Source: Corticimicrobacter populi (GTDB lineage Bacteria > Pseudomonadota > Gammaproteobacteria > Burkholderiales > Burkholderiaceae_B). From it: DNA of 64,000 bases. The notes below the pieces were generated by a model, which ran no database searches, was not told the origin of the DNA, and saw only the letters and a program-made list of their open reading frames with translations. Below, piece after piece: positions 37,583-45,304 of this stretch (positions within the stretch are counted from its first letter, which is position 1; each line of letters opens with the position of its first letter). Made by a program: the position numbers and the translations under genes. Where the stretch lies: assembly GCF_003123725.1 (NCBI RefSeq), contig NZ_QETA01000004.1, positions 310,001 through 374,000 of the forward strand, given 5' to 3'.

Positions 37583-38850
37583 GCAAGATAGAAGTACGCA
37601 ATATCTACAAGATCTTTGGGCCTCGACCCGAGAAGTGGCTGGCCGAAGCCAAGGCGGGCATCAGCAAGGAAGAGTTGCTGGCCCGTAGTGGCCACACTCT
37701 GGGCTTGCGCGATATCAGCCTGTCCATCGACGAGGGCAGTATCTACGTCATCATGGGCCTGTCGGGCTCGGGCAAGTCGACCCTGATTCGCCATTTCAAC
37801 CGATTGATCGAACCGAGCGATGGCCATATTCTGGTCGATGGCCAGGATGTCATGGGGCTGGGCCGGCGCGAGTTGGAACAGTTTCGCCAGAACAAGATGA
37901 GCATGGTCTTCCAGCGTTTTGGCCTGTTTCCTCATCGTACTGTGCTTGATAATGCTGCCTATGGCCTATCGGTGCAGGGGATTACCCGGGCTAAGTGCGA
38001 AGAAAAGGCGCGCCACTGGCTGGAGCAGGTAGGTCTGGCCGGTTTCGAGAATCAGTATCCGAGCCAGCTGTCAGGCGGCATGCAGCAGCGCGTGGGACTG
38101 GCGCGGGCGCTGGCGACCGATGCCGAGATCCTGTTGATGGACGAGGCCTTTTCGGCCCTGGACCCGCTGATCCGTCGCGAAATGCAGGATCAGCTTCTGC
38201 AATTGCAGAGCCGCCTGAACAAGACCATCGTGTTCATTACGCATGATCTGGACGAGGCCCTGCGGCTGGGCAACCGGATTGCGATTCTCAAACACGGAGA
38301 ACTGGTCCAGGAAGGCGCACCCGAGGATATCCTGTTGCATCCTTCAAATGATTACGTGCAGGCTTTCCTGCAGGATGTGAACCGGGGCAAGGTGCTCAAT
38401 GCCGCGCACGCGCTGCCCGAGCGCGGTCCGCGCCTGACGCTGACCATGCGTACCCGGCCTGGACATGCGCTGGAGCAGATGCAGGCGCTGCGCTACGACT
38501 ATGCGCCGGTGCTTGACGGCAAGCGACTGGGGGGCGTGCTGACTGTGGGGGCGGCGATCCGCGCTCGCGACGAAGGCGCTCGCGATATCGCCGGCTATGT
38601 GGATGACATGGCTTCGGTGCCTGCCTCGGCGGGCCTGGACGAGGTGCTGGCGCAGATGCTGCGTAGCAACGAACCACTGGCCGTGGTGGGCGAGAATGAA
38701 GAGTTCATCGGGCTGTTGTCGCGCAGCAAGGTCTCCGAACTGGTGGCTCCCGTCACGTCGGACAATCCCGAGGCCGCTGTCGGCAATGCTGCAGCCGACC
38801 CGGCTGGAGCGGGTCAGGGCACCACGCCGGGCGGCGCTGCTGCGGCATAG
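37579..38850 (+). CDS. proV: Glycine betaine/proline-type ABC transporter ATPase with CBS domains
   Basis: A 423-residue ATPase with an N-terminal extension typical of ProV, Walker A GLSGSGKST near residue 62, signature LSGGMQQRVGLARAL, Walker B ILLMDEAFSALDP, and two C-terminal CBS modules (about 290-400). In OpuA the CBS modules sense ionic strength. Its start overlaps the permease stop. The C-terminal tail is Ala/Gly-rich. Confidence 0.94.
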   Translation: MSKIEVRNIYKIFGPRPEKWLAEAKAGISKEELLARSGHTLGLRDISLSIDEGSIYVIMGLSGSGKSTLIRHFNRLIEPSDGHILVDGQDVMGLGRRELEQFRQNKMSMVFQRFGLFPHRTVLDNAAYGLSVQGITRAKCEEKARHWLEQVGLAGFENQYPSQLSGGMQQRVGLARALATDAEILLMDEAFSALDPLIRREMQDQLLQLQSRLNKTIVFITHDLDEALRLGNRIAILKHGELVQEGAPEDILLHPSNDYVQAFLQDVNRGKVLNAAHALPERGPRLTLTMRTRPGHALEQMQALRYDYAPVLDGKRLGGVLTVGAAIRARDEGARDIAGYVDDMASVPASAGLDEVLAQMLRSNEPLAVVGENEEFIGLLSRSKVSELVAPVTSDNPEAAVGNAAADPAGAGQGTTPGGAAAA

Positions 38851-38896
38851 TGGTGTATATTTCCGTATTCTTTTCAAGGCTCAACGGAGCATCGCA

Positions 38897-39271
38897 ATGC
38901 CTTTCCTGCAGATCGAGGTCGCCAGCAAGCGACGTGAATTTAATACCCAGACCCTGTTGCAGTCCGTCACCCAGGCGGTCCAGGCCTCGATCGGCGCAGC
39001 CTTGCCGAGCATCCGTGCCACCTTGTCGCTGGTTGATCCCGACCTGACCATTGATGGCGGCACCATTGGTCGCGAGACGGCGCTGGTGCGCATCTCACTG
39101 CTCAGTGGCCGCTCGGAAGAGCTCAAGGCGGCCCTGCTCAAGGCGGTGACGGCTGCGGTTGCCGAGAATACGGATGTACCGGCCGATAGCGTGCGTGTCG
39201 TGCTGGGCGATATCCTCAACCACGATCTTGGATTGGTGGATGGCGTCAGTGCCAAGGCACTGGGCCGTTAG
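38897..39271 (+). CDS. Tautomerase superfamily protein
   Basis: A 124-residue protein beginning MPFLQIEV. The Pro after the initiator Met is the catalytic base of the 4-oxalocrotonate tautomerase superfamily once Met is removed. The length suits the CHMI or two-repeat members rather than the 62-residue 4-OT. Substrate unknown. The start at 38897 is fixed by this Pro. It follows proV by 46 nt and precedes the spermidine-synthase-like gene by 2 nt, so the three may share a transcript. Confidence 0.75.
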   Translation: MPFLQIEVASKRREFNTQTLLQSVTQAVQASIGAALPSIRATLSLVDPDLTIDGGTIGRETALVRISLLSGRSEELKAALLKAVTAAVAENTDVPADSVRVVLGDILNHDLGLVDGVSAKALGR

Positions 39272-39273
39272 GC

Positions 39274-40056
39274 GTGGCGCAGCGCAGGCAGCGGCAGGGC
39301 CGCAGACCGCAAATGGATGAACCGACGCTTTCCGAGCACGAGGGTATCCGTTATCTCCATTTCAACACGGAATGGATACAGGGGGCGATGGAAATCGCCG
39401 AACCAGCAAAGCTGGTGCTGGAATACACGGCCCAGATGATGGCCTGGCTGCTGTTCGTCCCGCCACCTCGCGAGCCTCAGGCCATTGGTGTGCTGGGTCT
39501 GGGTGCAGGCTCGCTGGCGCGTTTCTGTCTGAAGCAGACGAACTGTACGGTCGTTGCTGTGGAGTGGAATCCGGCTGTCACGGCCATCTGTCAGACCTGG
39601 TTCAAGCTGCCCACGTCCAGCAGGATGCTGATTGCGCACGAGGATGCCGCTCAATGGGTAGCGGACCCGGTGCAGCGTGGCGTGTGTCCTGTCTTGATGG
39701 TCGACCTGTACGACGCCCAGGCGCAGGGGCCGGTATGCGACAGCGTGGAGTTCTACAGGGATTGCCGCGCAGTACTGGGCGAGCGTGGCGTGATGGTGGT
39801 CAACCTGTTTGGCAACCACGACAGTTTTCCGCGCAACATGGCAAATATCGAGGCGGCTTTCGAGGGTGAGACAGCTCTGGTTCTGCCCGAGATCGATGCC
39901 GGCAATCGGATCGTGCTGGCTTTCCGGGGCATGTCTCCCCAAGTGGAGCCGCAACTGCTGCTGGCGCGTGCCGAAGAGGTCGAGCGTCAGTATGGTCTGC
40001 CTGCCCGCAAATGGGCCCGTTCTTGGCTCGGATTGACGCGCGGTACTCAGGACTGA
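39274..40056 (+). CDS. Spermidine synthase-fold protein
   Basis: A 260-residue protein of the spermine/spermidine synthase superfamily, with GVLGLGAGSLARFC as the nucleotide-binding glycine loop, VVAVEWNPAV as the second strand, and VLMVDLYDAQAQGP where aminopropyltransferases have the catalytic Asp-rich loop. The Asp pattern is not the full SpeE GGGDG type, so polyamine synthesis is not certain. The start is GTG at 39274; an ATG at 39313 is a credible alternative. Confidence 0.8.
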   Translation: MAQRRQRQGRRPQMDEPTLSEHEGIRYLHFNTEWIQGAMEIAEPAKLVLEYTAQMMAWLLFVPPPREPQAIGVLGLGAGSLARFCLKQTNCTVVAVEWNPAVTAICQTWFKLPTSSRMLIAHEDAAQWVADPVQRGVCPVLMVDLYDAQAQGPVCDSVEFYRDCRAVLGERGVMVVNLFGNHDSFPRNMANIEAAFEGETALVLPEIDAGNRIVLAFRGMSPQVEPQLLLARAEEVERQYGLPARKWARSWLGLTRGTQD

Positions 40057-40112
40057 TACGCGACACAGTCGGCGAACGGTTAATATTACATCTTGTCATG
40101 AGGGATCCATCC

Positions 40113-41084
40113 ATGTCGTTCATTCGCTTTTCGCAGTGCTGGCTGGGAGCTGCCGCAGTCGGCCTGTGTGCGTTGTCTCCTGCGCTGGCGCAGGACAAGT
40201 CAGTGGCCGTGCTGGCCATTGTCGAACATCCTGCCCTGGATGCCGTGCGCGATGGTGTGCGCCAGGCCTTGGCCGACGCCGGTTTCGAAGCGGGGAAAAA
40301 CCTGCGTTGGCAATATCAGAGCGCACAGGGCAATACGGGTACAGCAGCCCAGATTGCCCGCAAGTTCGTCGGTGACCGTCCTGATGCCATCGTGGCGATT
40401 GCAACGCCGGCCGCCCAGGCGGTCGTTGCCGCGACCCGCGAGATTCCCGTGGTCTACACGGCCGTCACTGATCCGGTAGCCGCCCAACTGGTGCCATCCT
40501 GGGACGCATCGGGCACAAATGTGACTGGCGTGTCCGATCAGCTTGATCTGGATGTGCAGCTCGCATTGATCAGGCAGATTGCTCCGCAAGCGGTACGTGT
40601 CGGCACCATCTATAACCCGGGTGAAGCCAATTCGGTCGTGGTCGTGCGTCAATTGCAGGAATTGTTGCCACAGCACGGCATGCAACTGGTCGAGGCCGCT
40701 GCACCGCGCACTGTGGATGTGGCTGCCGCCGCACGCAGTCTGGCTGGCAAGGTGGATGTCATCTATACCAGTACGGACAACAATGTGGCATCTGCCTACG
40801 AAGCGCTCTACAAAACGGGTGTTGATGCCGGGATTCCCTTGATTGCATCCGATGCCGAGCTGGTGTCGCGTGGCGCAGCAGCAGCCCTGGGTGTCGATTA
40901 CTACCAACTGGGCCTGCAGACCGGTGAACAGGTCGTGCGTATCCTGAAGGGCGAAAAGCCCGGCGATATTGCCTCTGAGACCAGCCGCAAGCAGGAACTC
41001 TATGTTAATCCCGCTGCAGCACAGGCCCAAGGCGCGGCATTGCCACCTGCCCTGCTCGAAACGGCAGCCCACGTTGTCGAATAA
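40113..41084 (+). CDS. ABC transporter binding protein, TrpX-like (copy A)
   Basis: A 323-residue periplasmic protein of the ABC_sub_bind (TrpX-like) family, with a signal peptide ending ALAQ near residue 26. Landmarks are VRQALADAGFEAGKNLRWQY, AAQIARKFVGDRPDAIVA and IYNPGEANSVVV. The family binds aromatic amino acids or similar ligands. AGGGA is 7 nt before the ATG at 40113. The gene of identical length that follows encodes a close paralogue; both precede the permease and ATPase genes. Confidence 0.9.
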   Translation: MSFIRFSQCWLGAAAVGLCALSPALAQDKSVAVLAIVEHPALDAVRDGVRQALADAGFEAGKNLRWQYQSAQGNTGTAAQIARKFVGDRPDAIVAIATPAAQAVVAATREIPVVYTAVTDPVAAQLVPSWDASGTNVTGVSDQLDLDVQLALIRQIAPQAVRVGTIYNPGEANSVVVVRQLQELLPQHGMQLVEAAAPRTVDVAAAARSLAGKVDVIYTSTDNNVASAYEALYKTGVDAGIPLIASDAELVSRGAAAALGVDYYQLGLQTGEQVVRILKGEKPGDIASETSRKQELYVNPAAAQAQGAALPPALLETAAHVVE

Positions 41085-41132
41085 GCTCATCGCTGCGTTG
41101 CATCGAGATTCATTTTCCAAGAGGAGCTGTCC

Positions 41133-42104
41133 ATGTCGCTGGTCCATTCTTCCATTCGCCTGCTTGGTGCGCTGACGCTCGGCCTGTCGCTGGGCACTCC
41201 GGTGCTGGCACAGGACAAGTCAGTCGCGGTGCTGGCTATCGTCGAACATATTGCGCTGGATGCTGCGCGTGACGGTGTGCGCCAGGCACTGGCCGATGCC
41301 GGTTTCGAGGAAGGCAAGAATCTGCGTTGGCAGTACCAGAGTGCACAGGGCAATACCGGTACGGCCGCCCAGATTGCCCGAAAATTCGTGGGTGATCGTC
41401 CCGATGTCATCGTGGCGATTGCCACGCCCGCCGCCCAGGCTTCGGTGGCTGCCACGCGAGACATCCCGGTGGTTTATACCGCTGTGACCGACCCTGTGAT
41501 AGCACAACTGGTGCCGGCCTGGGAGGCCTCAGGCACCAACGTTACAGGTGTGTCGGATCAACTGGAACTGTTGCCCCAGATTGAATTGATCAAGCAGATC
41601 GTCCCGGAGGCCAAGCGTATCGGCATTGTCTATAACCCGGGCGAAGCCAATTCGGTGGTTGTGATCAAACAGTTGCAGGAACTGCTGCCGCAGCATGGCA
41701 TGCAACTGGTCGAGGCCGCTGCACCGCGTACCGTCGATGTGGGCGCGGCTGCTCGCAGCCTGATTGGCAAGGTAGACGTGATCTACTCCACCACCGACAA
41801 CAACGTGGTTTCGGCGTACGAGTCACTTTACCGGGTGGGGGCAGATGCCAAGATTCCGCTGATCGCCTCTGACTCGGGCAGTGTCGAGCGCGGTGCCATC
41901 GCAGCCCTGGGGGTGGGGTACTACGACCTGGGTCTGCAAACCGGGCGACAGGTCGTGCGTATTCTCAATGGTGAAAAACCGGGTGATATCGCTTCCGAAA
42001 CCAGCAGCAAGCTTGAGCTGTACGTCAATCCTCGCGCAGCCGAGGCGCAGGGCGTGACGCTGCCCGAGTCGCTGCTGAAGTCTGCTGCCAAGATTGTGGA
42101 ATAA
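41133..42104 (+). CDS. ABC transporter binding protein, TrpX-like (copy B)
   Basis: A 323-residue tandem paralogue of copy A (roughly three quarters identical by eye). The N-terminal lobe and the TDPV/TNVTGVSDQ region are almost the same. Differences concentrate after about residue 145 and near the C terminus, where lobe-2 ligand contacts could lie. A signal peptide ends VLAQ. GAGGAG precedes the start. Two receptors probably serve one permease and widen its substrate range; this is inference. Confidence 0.9.
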   Translation: MSLVHSSIRLLGALTLGLSLGTPVLAQDKSVAVLAIVEHIALDAARDGVRQALADAGFEEGKNLRWQYQSAQGNTGTAAQIARKFVGDRPDVIVAIATPAAQASVAATRDIPVVYTAVTDPVIAQLVPAWEASGTNVTGVSDQLELLPQIELIKQIVPEAKRIGIVYNPGEANSVVVIKQLQELLPQHGMQLVEAAAPRTVDVGAAARSLIGKVDVIYSTTDNNVVSAYESLYRVGADAKIPLIASDSGSVERGAIAALGVGYYDLGLQTGRQVVRILNGEKPGDIASETSSKLELYVNPRAAEAQGVTLPESLLKSAAKIVE

Positions 42105-42116
42105 AACGGGTCGTCG

Positions 42117-43010
42117 ATGTCGCTATTTTCTTTGCTGGGTGCCCTTGAAATCGGGCTGATTTTTGGTCTGGTTGCCCTGGGGGTCCTGATCTCGTTTCGC
42201 TTGCTGCGCTTTCCCGATCTGACGGTAGATGGCAGTTTTCCCCTGGGTGGTGCCGTGGCGGCCACGCTGATTGCCGCCGGGTATGATCCGTTCTTCGCGA
42301 CTCTTGCTGCGACCGGGGCAGGGGCCGTGGCCGGGATGATCACCGGTTGGCTCAATGTGCGCCTCAAGATTATGGACCTGCTTGCCAGTATCCTGATGAT
42401 GATCGCGCTCTATTCGATCAATCTGCGCATCATGGGGCGGCCCAATGTACCGTTGATCATGGAGCCGACCATGTTCAGCATTCTGCAGCCCGCAGGGATG
42501 TCGGATTATGTGTTCCGGCCGCTCCTGCTGGTGGTCGTCGTGATCGCAGCCAAGTTGCTGCTGGACTGGTTCTTTTCGACTCAGACTGGCCTGGCCATGC
42601 GCGCAACAGGCTCCAATCCAAGGATGGCGCGGGCGCAGGGAGTGGCAACCGGGGCAATGGTGCTGGCTGGCATGGCGATTTCCAATGCTTTGGTGGGCCT
42701 GGCCGGAGCCCTGTTTGCCCAGACACAGGGAGGGGCCGATATTTCGATGGGGATCGGTACCATCGTGATCGGACTGGCGGCCGTGATCGTGGGTGAGAGC
42801 ATCCTGCCTGCCCGTAAATTGGTATGGGCGACCCTGGCCGTGATTATTGGGGCCATTGCCTATCGGTTTTTCATCGCGCTGGCACTCAACAGCGATTTCA
42901 TTGGGCTGCAGGCGCAGGATCTCAATCTGGTGACGGCACTGTTGGTGACTTTTGCGCTGGTGTTGCCACTCATCAAGCGCCGTTTTGCCGCCAAAAGGAA
43001 GAAGCACTGA
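42117..43010 (+). CDS. ABC transporter permease, TrpY-like
   Basis: A 297-residue membrane protein with about 9 helices of the BPD_transp_2 type. Landmarks are the N-terminal LGALEIGLIFGLVALGVLIS, the RLLRFPDLTVDGSFPLGGAV segment and LAMRATGSNPRMARAQG. It is the channel partner of the TrpX-like receptors. The start at 42117 is 12 nt after copy B, and the stop overlaps the ATPase start (TGATG). Confidence 0.92.
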   Translation: MSLFSLLGALEIGLIFGLVALGVLISFRLLRFPDLTVDGSFPLGGAVAATLIAAGYDPFFATLAATGAGAVAGMITGWLNVRLKIMDLLASILMMIALYSINLRIMGRPNVPLIMEPTMFSILQPAGMSDYVFRPLLLVVVVIAAKLLLDWFFSTQTGLAMRATGSNPRMARAQGVATGAMVLAGMAISNALVGLAGALFAQTQGGADISMGIGTIVIGLAAVIVGESILPARKLVWATLAVIIGAIAYRFFIALALNSDFIGLQAQDLNLVTALLVTFALVLPLIKRRFAAKRKKH

Positions 43011-43804
43011 TGCTGCGCGCAGAAAATCTCTACCTTACCTTCAATGCGGGCACACCAATCGAGACGCGTGCCCTGCGCGGGCTCTCATTGCATATTCCCG
43101 AGGGGCAGTTCGTCACGGTCATCGGTTCCAACGGTGCTGGCAAATCGACCTTTCTCAATGCCGTATCGGGAGATCAGCCCGTGGATGACGGGCGTATCGA
43201 GATCGACGGGCAGGATGTGACGGACTGGCCGGTCTGGAAGCGTGCCGGTCGGGTGGCCCGTGTGTTCCAGGATCCGATGGCGGGAACCTGCGAAGACCTG
43301 ACCATCGAGGAAAACATGGCGCTGGCCTGGGCACGGGGCAGCAGTCGTACGCTGGGACGCGCAGTGCGTACCCCGATGCGGGAGCAGTTCCGCGAGCATC
43401 TGGCCACCCTTGAACTGGGTCTGGAAAATCGCCTGACGGACCGTATTGGCCTGCTGTCGGGCGGGCAGCGACAGGCTGTCAGCCTGTTGATGGCTGCGCT
43501 GCAGCCGTCACGCATTTTGTTGCTTGACGAACACACCGCAGCACTGGATCCGCGTACGGCAGATTTTGTGCTGGCGCTGACGGCCAGGATTGTTGCGGAG
43601 CACAAATTAACCGCTATGATGGTGACACACAGTATGCGTCAGGCGCTCGACGTGGGTGACCGTACCGTTATGCTGCATCAGGGCAATGTCGTGTTGGATG
43701 TGGCGGGTGATACCCGCAAGGGGCTTGATGTCCCGGATCTGCTGGCGATGTTCCAACAGGTACGCGGAGAAAAATTGGCCGACGACGCGCTGTTGCTGGC
43801 CTGA
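43010..43804 (+). CDS. ABC transporter ATPase, TrpZ-like
   Basis: A 264-residue ATPase with Walker A GSNGAGKST, signature LSGGQRQAVSLLMAAL, Walker B ILLLDEHTAALDP and switch His in MMVTHSMRQAL. His-Thr after the Walker B Glu (DEHTAALDP) is characteristic of this TrpZ-like group. The TGATG overlap with the permease indicates coupled translation. A terminator follows at 43874. Confidence 0.93.
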   Translation: MLRAENLYLTFNAGTPIETRALRGLSLHIPEGQFVTVIGSNGAGKSTFLNAVSGDQPVDDGRIEIDGQDVTDWPVWKRAGRVARVFQDPMAGTCEDLTIEENMALAWARGSSRTLGRAVRTPMREQFREHLATLELGLENRLTDRIGLLSGGQRQAVSLLMAALQPSRILLLDEHTAALDPRTADFVLALTARIVAEHKLTAMMVTHSMRQALDVGDRTVMLHQGNVVLDVAGDTRKGLDVPDLLAMFQQVRGEKLADDALLLA

Positions 43805-43873
43805 GCAGGCCTTGCGCGATTGGGTCGGTTGGTATTGGCGATCCGGGTACTGATGTGTTCGGTATGTATGCCG

Positions 43874-43897
43874 GGCCGCCGGAGGGCGGCCTTTTTT
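43874..43897 (+). terminator. Intrinsic terminator of the TrpXYZ-like operon
   Basis: A perfect 7-bp stem GGCCGCC/GGCGGCC (loop GGAG) is followed by six T residues, 70 nt past the ATPase stop. Confidence 0.9.
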
Positions 43898-43916
43898 CCC
43901 TTCCTGTGTTGCAGCG

Positions 43917-43939
43917 AGACTCTTTTGTTAATCGAGTCT
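43917..43939. promoter_or_regulatory. Inverted repeat AGACTC-N11-GAGTCT upstream of RND operon
   Basis: A perfect 6-bp inverted repeat 70-90 nt before the efflux operon start. The AT-rich stretch 43940-43962 that follows is a plausible promoter region. It resembles a dimeric repressor site; the binding factor is unknown. Confidence 0.4.
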
Positions 43940-43972
43940 TAAAAAAAATAGTTTAAAGTTATTCGGTTACCC

Positions 43973-43985
43973 GACTAGCGTAGTC
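43973..43985. promoter_or_regulatory. Inverted repeat GACTA-GCG-TAGTC before RND operon
   Basis: A perfect 5-bp palindrome with a 3-nt centre, about 22 nt before the start codon at 44007 and 33 nt downstream of the first inverted repeat. It may be a second operator or a leader hairpin. Confidence 0.35.
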
Positions 43986-44006
43986 ACCTTTTCCCGTGAG
44001 GATTCC

Positions 44007-45236
44007 ATGCACGTGTCGTTTCGACAACTCTCAATTCCTGCCGGCGTCGTGCTGGCGCTGGCATTGGCCGGCTGCGGTGAGCAGCCCCAGATGAATCCCG
44101 GATTGCCGCAGGTCAGCGTGATTACCGTCCAACCTGAAACACTGCCCATGCGTACCGATCTGCCTGGTCGTGTCGATGCAGTGCGCGATGCGCAAATTCG
44201 TGCACGCGTGACCGGTATCGTCCAGAAGATCGAGTATGAGCAGGGCAGCGATGTCAAGGAAGGCCAGATCCTGTTCCGCATCGATCCGGCGCTCTATCGT
44301 GCGCAGGTGCGCCAGGCCGAAGCCAATCTGCTGCAGGCTCGTGCCGATCTGGGCGCAGCCGCTGCGCTGGCCAAGCGCTATCAGCCTCTGGTCGAGGCAC
44401 GTGCCGTCAGCCGCCAGGAATACGACAATGCCGTTGCTGCTGCCAAGCAGGGCGAAGCATCGGTTGCTGCTGCCCAGGCTGCGCTGGAAACTGCCAAGAT
44501 CAATCTGGGCTATACCACGGTGACGGCTCCCATTGCCGGTCGTATTGGTGAGCCATTGGTGACCGAAGGCGCACTGGTTGAGGGTACGCAGGCTACCCAG
44601 ATGGCGCTGGTGCAGCAACTGGATCCGATCTATGTCGATTTCACCCAATCCGTGGCGGATCTGGCCAAGTTGCGGCAGGCACTGGCCAGCGGCCAACTGC
44701 AGCGTGTCGGGCAGAACGAAGCACTGGCAACGCTGGTGCTGGATGATGGCAGCGAATATGCCCGGCCGGGCAAGTTGTTGTTCACGGGTGTCACGGTTGA
44801 TCAGGCGACCAGTCAGGTCAAGTTGCGTGCCGAGTTTCCCAATCCTGACAATGACTTGTTGCCTGGCATGTACGTGCGTGTGCGCCTAGAGCAGGGCATC
44901 GAGCACAACGCACTGGCTGTTCCGCAACAGGCCTTGCAACGCACCCCGGATGGCGGTGTGAGCGTGGTGGTCGTCAAGGACAAGATGACCAGTCAGGTGC
45001 CGGTCAAGACCGGTGGTATGGAAAATGGTCGCTGGATCATTACGGATGGCTTGTCGGCTGGCGATGTCGTGGTGGTCGAAGGTTTCCAGAAGATCCGCCC
45101 GGGGGTGCCCGTGGAGGCTTCTCCCTGGAAGGATTCGGCTGATCCTGCCATCGGTGGATCGCAACTTCAGCAGCCAGGCCAGCAGTCGGAAGGGAATGCC
45201 CCTGCCGCGCCGGCTGCCGAGGGTTCGGCATCCTGA
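44007..45236 (+). CDS. RND efflux periplasmic adaptor (AcrA/MexA-like)
   Basis: A 409-residue lipoprotein adaptor with lipobox LAGC (Cys at about 23), VSVITVQPETLPMRTDLPGR beta-barrel start, a helical hairpin at about 95-175, a lipoyl half-motif GRIGEPLVTEGALV, and a C-terminal membrane-proximal domain. It bridges the RND pump and the outer-membrane channel. GAGG lies just before the ATG. First gene of a three-gene operon. Confidence 0.95.
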   Translation: MHVSFRQLSIPAGVVLALALAGCGEQPQMNPGLPQVSVITVQPETLPMRTDLPGRVDAVRDAQIRARVTGIVQKIEYEQGSDVKEGQILFRIDPALYRAQVRQAEANLLQARADLGAAAALAKRYQPLVEARAVSRQEYDNAVAAAKQGEASVAAAQAALETAKINLGYTTVTAPIAGRIGEPLVTEGALVEGTQATQMALVQQLDPIYVDFTQSVADLAKLRQALASGQLQRVGQNEALATLVLDDGSEYARPGKLLFTGVTVDQATSQVKLRAEFPNPDNDLLPGMYVRVRLEQGIEHNALAVPQQALQRTPDGGVSVVVVKDKMTSQVPVKTGGMENGRWIITDGLSAGDVVVVEGFQKIRPGVPVEASPWKDSADPAIGGSQLQQPGQQSEGNAPAAPAAEGSAS

Positions 45237-45253
45237 TGCACGTCCTGATTCGT

Positions 45254-45276
45254 TGCGGGCAGCCTGGCTGCCCGCA
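45254..45276 (+). repeat. Perfect 10-bp hairpin between adaptor and pump genes
   Basis: TGCGGGCAGC and GCTGCCCGCA flank a CTG loop, 18 nt past the adaptor stop and 28 nt before the pump start. With no T-run it is more likely an mRNA processing or stability element than a terminator. Confidence 0.6.
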
Positions 45277-45304
45277 TGTTGAGCCCCTACATTAGAGCCA
45301 ACAC

